A stretch of DNA of 64,000 nt, from NCBI RefSeq assembly GCF_964355755.1, contig NC_092680.1:6115001-6179000 (forward strand), in the 5' to 3' direction. The DNA is from Antedon mediterranea (Eukaryota; Echinodermata; Crinoidea; Comatulida; Antedonidae). The position numbers and the translations under genes were made by a program. Under the pieces are notes generated by a model that worked only from the letters and a program-made list of their open reading frames with translations, was not told the DNA's origin and searched no databases. Of this stretch, positions 59,016 through 64,000 are shown piece by piece. Within the stretch, counting starts at the first letter, position 1, and each line of letters starts with the position of its first letter.

Positions 59016-61035
59016 TAGGAAATGATCTTAGTTCGTATAGTTTGTTAGCACACCGCCGCCGCCGATGGAACTGTACACACTTCTGAGACAAGTGTTTCCT
59101 CTATCTTGTATAGACGCAGATCCTATCGTTAGCTTTAAGTCACGTGCACTAAGAATAAAGAAAACAATAACAATCGATTATTACACGGTAAATGCCACAT
59201 GCTGAAATCAATCAGTGCCGCTTAGTAAAGGTCTGGTTTGAGCTAAAAGGCTACCAATCATAATACTAGTAATATACACAACAAACAAGCTAGTGTCACT
59301 ATAAACATAATTGGCCACCGTTTCTTAGCAACAGCAGAAATCGAACAGATAATCTTACTGATTATTTAAATTGCCAAGAAAAACAATTTATCTGAAAATA
59401 AGAAAATTACAATTTTATTTAAAGGTATTCATTACGTATATTAATCGTAATAATGCATATTCGTATTATCATAAACTGTATCATAATAGTCATAATTGTG
59501 AAATATACAGAAATTATGTTTATTCAGAAATTGAAGAAATCAGCAACTTGATACGTTGTTCTTTGTCAGGACAAATCATAGGAAAAACCTACTTTTCCCA
59601 CAATATCATAATGGAAATTTATTTTCCATTTTCTACTAGAAATTAGAATTTTTTGTTAAGTTTGTTAATTCTTTTATTAAATCTTTGTTAACAATTGAAC
59701 AAAAAAAGAATCAAGAAAACGACATAGTTTTCATTATTATACTCTAGATGTGCTTAAATCATCATGTACTGTCAAACACTCTCTCAATATTGGAGCCATG
59801 GGCAAATTAAAATGATTGTCGGCAGAAATGGAAATAGCAATAACAGAGAAAAGCAACAAGTACGAGCGGGAAGATTTTTGAATGATTGATCGTTTTTGAT
59901 TGACTGAATTCAAAAATGTTTCAACACCTGAAGTGTACCAGTAGAATAATTATGTATGTTATAAGTGCATTTATCTTCAAGCATTGAGAATAAAATAATT
60001 TATATTTTTAAATCTTTCTTTAAAGATTCTTCAAAATGGTAATTCAATATTCCAACAAATTATGTTCTATTTTTCAATGTTTTAAAAGGTAGAGCTGTTT
60101 ATTTTTATTATAGAATGAAAACAAATGTGTACACTTAATAGTAAACGGTTTTTGGTAAATGACGACGAAAACATGGAACAGGAAAAAGTGAAATTAAGAA
60201 AATTTGGAAATATCCGATGACTTTATTTCCTTTTTTAAATTCGACCTGTAAGTAATGCTATGTTGAGTAGTGATCAGAGGTGGGAGTCGAATCGTAATGA
60301 CTTTTTGTTGGAGTTAAGATATTGAGATGGTTAGGTTCACGTTTGAAATTGATTCTTTCCATTGATTTATGGAAATATAATATCGCGTGCTTGATTAATG
60401 ATGCTCGTTCGTCCTTACATACCAGAAAACAAGTGGAGTTATTATCAATTTAAAACAAATTAGAAACTGTTGACAAACGTAAGGCAATTATTATTAAAAT
60501 ACTTAATAAAATAATACTGTTTATACGAAATATGTACATTGCAGCTAAAATAATTATTATTTCACTTTTCACTATTAATCCTGTAGAAAAGATTGACGTT
60601 ATGAATTATCGATTGAAACTACAGTAGTATTCACAAACAAAAACAATGAATCAGTAGACCTTCAAAAAGTGTAATTAAGAACAGAATAACATAATTAGTC
60701 GGTTATAGACTTTATCTATTATTATCGTTCCAAAATTAATTGAATTGAAAAATATCGGCAATTAAGAAAGCATTATGAGCGTTCTTCCTCAAGTCAGAAA
60801 TGATTATGTATTTTACCGTAAAAATCGAGATATAATAAATCTAAACCCTTAATAATCTCAAGCTCTCAAAATTATAAAAAAAAACCACAGAAGTCAGTAT
60901 TTATGGAGCGCTAAATAATACAATAGAATAGAATAGGCTGTAATGTAGCATTAAAAAGACAAGGGAAAAAATAAGGAAAAGTTACCCACGTGCATATTCA
61001 TTAAAAATGTAATTATAGGATAGATAAGATTGTCT
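59016..61035. other. 5' flank of the GPCR, no gene
   Basis: AT-rich. The first 200 bp presumably carry the receptor's promoter and 5' UTR. It includes a CGCCGCCGCCG run near 59052-59062 and TCACGTGCAC near 59140. No open frame of interest was found. Confidence 0.45.
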
Positions 61036-61402
61036 TTAAGCTTGATTCCCACTAGAACGTAACGCAAGGACGTAAACGCAACGCAAGCGTTTTAAAGCAT
61101 GGTTCCCACTAGCGACGCAACGCAAGGCCGTAACGCAACGCAAGTGAATTGACCAATCACAAGCGATGGCTTATTCGCTTGTGATTGCTAACTGTCTATA
61201 ACTTCGCTTGTCATTGGTTAAAACGCTTGCGTTGCGTTTACGTCCTTGCGTTACGTTCTAGTGGGAACCAAGCTTAACCAATGAAAAGCGACGTTATAGA
61301 CAGTTAGCAATCAAAAGCGAATAAGCCATCGCTTGTGATTGGTTAATTCACTTGCGTTGCGTTACGTCCTTGTGTTGCGTCGCTAGTGGGAACCACGCTT
61401 TA
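61036..61402. mobile_element. Nested Harbinger-like MITEs (family 1)
   Basis: The outer element (61039-61399) has TTA on both sides (61036-61038 and 61400-61402) and the same ends as the copy at 1416-1564. A second complete element in the opposite orientation (61096-61274) is inserted in it. It starts AGCATGGTTCCCACTAG, ends CTAGTGGGAACCAAGCT and is flanked by TAA direct repeats. The outer sequence resumes exactly with ACCAATGAAAAGCG. This shows a transposition event and fixes the TAA/TTA target duplication. Confidence 0.85.
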
Positions 61403-62300
61403 GAAATAAGAAGCAATTATATTTCATAAGGTAATTATCTCGGTGTATTGGTAGTAGTCACTCTCATACTGTACATTTAAAAGTAACACATCCAAATGCC
61501 AACTTTAAGTCAATGGCTACCAGATGTCTCTGTGAGACGGTTATTTGAACCAGTACCAGTACCCAGTACCAGTATTATGATGTTTCTCAAATACTATCAC
61601 TGGGATATGTCGACAATTTGTGTCGAAAATGGTATAAAGTTTTGGCAAGTTAAAACCACAAGTTCAATCAGTCTGGTTTAGGATTTGAATGTTTCACATT
61701 TTGTTTTAATAAATTTATATAAAGGACTATTAAATGACAATATATTAAAGAAAACATAACGATTAATGATTGTAACAACTGTGCATCACGTGATCTTGTA
61801 TTACTGATGATTTCGGTCGGTCGGTTGCATATACCGAAATAATGACCTGTTAATCGGCGTTTTATAATATAAATAAATCTGACTGAATGATTGATTGAAT
61901 TAATGAACATGTACAGAGGTCCGTAATGGTTATAATTGTGTGGTGGTTATACATGTTGACCTTCGTATGCATAATTGGCAAAACGCACTTTTTTTACACA
62001 AAAAGGTTATATATTTGTATCTAAGAAGATTTCCCAGTGAGAGTTATCTCATTTAAAAAAAATTTATTATTATAACTCTAATTGAATGTTTCCTAGGGGA
62101 GTTTCATTAGCATTCATCAATAATAATGCAATGTGTCTAGAGAATAAATGATACTCTACATTTTACATTATAAATACATATTCAGTACAATAGTGTGAAA
62201 TAATCCATTACATATCAGATGAAAATGAGGCATTGGTTATAATAAGTTATTAAGCCTCGTAATTGGTCTGGTTGTCAGTCGCTAATGTAAAGTAAAAAAG
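61403..62300. other. Gene-free stretch
   Basis: A repeated ACCAGTACC motif lies near 61548-61573. A 61-codon open frame at 61496-61681 has no signature. Nothing else was recognised. Confidence 0.45.
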
Positions 62301-62880
62301 TAAGAAAGAGTAAGATCACAAGGGCAGAAAGAGTAAGTTCACAAGAGAAGAAAGAGTATGATCTAAAGGGAAGAAAGAGTAGGATCACAAGGGAAGAAAG
62401 AGTACGATCACTAAAACGTATGGCTTAAGCACCTTCACTTCTGCTGCCTCTCGCCTATGGAATGACCTACCCGCCTCTATTAGATCATGTTCGTCTACTC
62501 TCGCCTTTAAATCTGCCTTGAAAACCCATCTTTTTCTTTCAAATTGAGCTCTCTCATACACCGCGCCTTTAATTACTTACTGCTGGAATTGGCGCGTTAC
62601 AAATTCGTACTATTATTATTATTATTATTATTATTATTAAGGAAAGAAAGAGTATGATCACAAGGAAAGAAAGAGTAAAATCACAGGGGAAGAAAGAGTA
62701 CGATCACAGGGAAAGTAAGAGTAAGATCACAGTGGAAGAAAGAGTAAGATCACAAGGGAAGAAAGAATATGATCACAGGGGAAGAAAGAGTAAGATCACA
62801 AGGAAAGAAAGAGTATGATCACAAGGAAAGAAAGAGTATGATCACAAGGGAAGAAAAAGTAAGATCACAGGGCAAGAACA
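62301..62880. repeat. 23-bp minisatellite interrupted by a LINE fragment
   Basis: Units of AAGAAAGAGTAAGATCACAA plus GGG, with variants, occur about five times at 62301-62411 and about ten times at 62641-62880. The two blocks are separated by unrelated sequence at 62412-62640, described separately. Confidence 0.9.
62412..62640 (+). mobile_element. LINE 3' end with (ATT)n tail inside the minisatellite
   Basis: One frame reads TKTYGLSTFTSAASRLWNDL then PASIRSCSSTLAFKSALKTH and LFLSN before a stop. It is the classic C-terminal tail of CR1/L2-type LINE ORF2 proteins (SAA.RLWN.LP..IR...S...FK..LKTHLF). After about 60 bp of 3' UTR comes (ATT)n at 62610-62640, the kind of short tandem tail those LINEs end in. 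The minisatellite resumes directly after it, so a 5'-truncated copy was inserted into the array. Confidence 0.85.
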
Positions 62881-64000
62881 CGAAGATTATTTTAAAATGC
62901 GAAGAATGAGACGATTAAACTTTATACAAGGGCTACTAGAGTGAGAAGAAGTACAGTATACAGGGAAGATATATTTGATACTGCATTTCAACAAATTATG
63001 GATACAGTACCTAGAAAATAATATAATAAATAAGTTGTACAGACAAAAACTACAACCACGTAAAAGACTAGTCGATTGAGCTAAAGCTTTACAATAATCC
63101 ACATCCCAAGGTATCGATCAAACATAAGCTTTACATTTGTTACTTTACTTGTATAACAATGTGTGGACGCAATCGTATTTAACACTACAGACTATGCTTC
63201 ATTAAAGAAGTGCATGAATGAACTTGGCCATTAATGTGTTGCTACGAGCTCCTTAATCAATCTCGTGTTAAATCATAATGACAGAGTGAAACATTATACA
63301 GCTTATCAGGATCAAGAAGGACTCAATAATGAACGCACGGATAAGCTTCATTGCCCGGTCACCACGTTGCCATATTACTTACAAAAATGTTTGTACTTAA
63401 TTAACTAATACCAACAGACACACAGAATGATGATGATAATCGAAATGGTTAAAATACGAATAGGTAATTTCTATTTAAAAATTCAAAAAACAGCCGGCCT
63501 CAGATTACCCGCAAGAATTCAATTTCATAAATTTATTTAAATTATAAAACGTTACTACCTATTTGCTGACACACAACTGACTCGTTAAGGTTGATGTCCA
63601 ATATAGTATGCGAATATATAACGTTTACCGTTTCCCGTTGGGCGCATAACTATAGATCTTTGATTTAAATATTCCTCCTGGTTACAGCAACTATGACGTT
63701 TGTTTCTTTTCATTTATATACAAACTGTATTATATTTAAATATTTTATAGATTGCAGTAGTATATACATATTACCACGCATGGTAATACCCCGGTATTAA
63801 ACTGTTATAGTTGCGTTTATGAAGAGGTGGTACAATGTGCACCTAAAATGTACGTAGTGACGCTTTCAGTTGTGTCGAGCATGCGTACTTTCAAGAATTA
63901 CTTTAGCCCCATATTGCGGGTGTTACATCAGTTAGATATCATTGCAATTGGTTGCATACCAAAGCAGTTCTGGTTTAATTGTAGGAATGTCTGCATTAAT
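62881..64000. other. Gene-free window end
   Basis: AT-rich sequence without a supported gene or repeat boundary. Confidence 0.45.

Noticed and set aside
62301-62880. CRISPR-like regular array
   Set aside because: The 23-bp units are contiguous with no unique spacers, and the genome is clearly animal.

Overview
The window is nuclear DNA from an invertebrate animal, most likely an echinoderm, with a crinoid or sea cucumber plausible. The evidence is AT-rich DNA, short-exon genes with canonical GT-AG introns, a TIR-LRR receptor, a kisspeptin-receptor-like GPCR, an ADP-dependent glucokinase, several families of short inverted-repeat transposons, a SINE with a Deu-like core, and dense AGGCCTAG-type palindromes. 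The species is inferred, not proven. Exon models were built by hand from ORFs, splice signals and family alignment recalled from memory. All reading frames close across the joins.

Region 1 (1-14 kb) is a decaying receptor cluster on the minus strand. It holds one intact intronless rhodopsin-class GPCR (6461-7345) and at least four broken copies (3340-3500, 4375-5230, 5395-5817, 8215-8360). These are mixed with a degraded Toll-like-receptor fragment (1951-2560) and a nearly complete two-exon TLR (11543-13456) that carries a single in-frame TAA in its sixth leucine-rich repeat.

Region 2 (14.3-30.4 kb) is a housekeeping block. A seven-exon metaxin (minus, 14316-16739) lies head to head, about 300 bp apart, with a six-exon ADP-dependent glucokinase (plus, 17037-21389). 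A single-exon ZIP zinc transporter follows (minus, 23499-24584). Next is a six-exon gene for a mitochondrial-type THEM4-like thioesterase with two hotdog domains in tandem (plus, 26566-30348).

Region 3 (30.4-45.7 kb) is a gene-poor stretch followed by a 20-exon TRPM cation channel (plus, 35199-45723, 1236 residues). It has a TRPM1/3/6/7-like pore and no C-terminal kinase or Nudix domain.

Region 4 (45.7-64 kb) holds a satellite array with about 478-bp higher-order periodicity (46.2-48.7 kb) and a three-exon kisspeptin-receptor-like GPCR (minus, 50559-59015) with a 6.8-kb first intron. The end is gene-free and contains a nested Harbinger-like MITE and a 23-bp minisatellite interrupted by a LINE 3' end.

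The genes do not form one pathway. Metaxin, ADPGK and the THEM4-like enzyme touch mitochondrial or energy metabolism, and the remainder are membrane receptors, a channel and a transporter. I found no clearly new multi-gene system. The most unusual items are the internally duplicated double-hotdog THEM4 gene, the TLR with one nonsense codon, and the GPCR/TLR duplication cluster.
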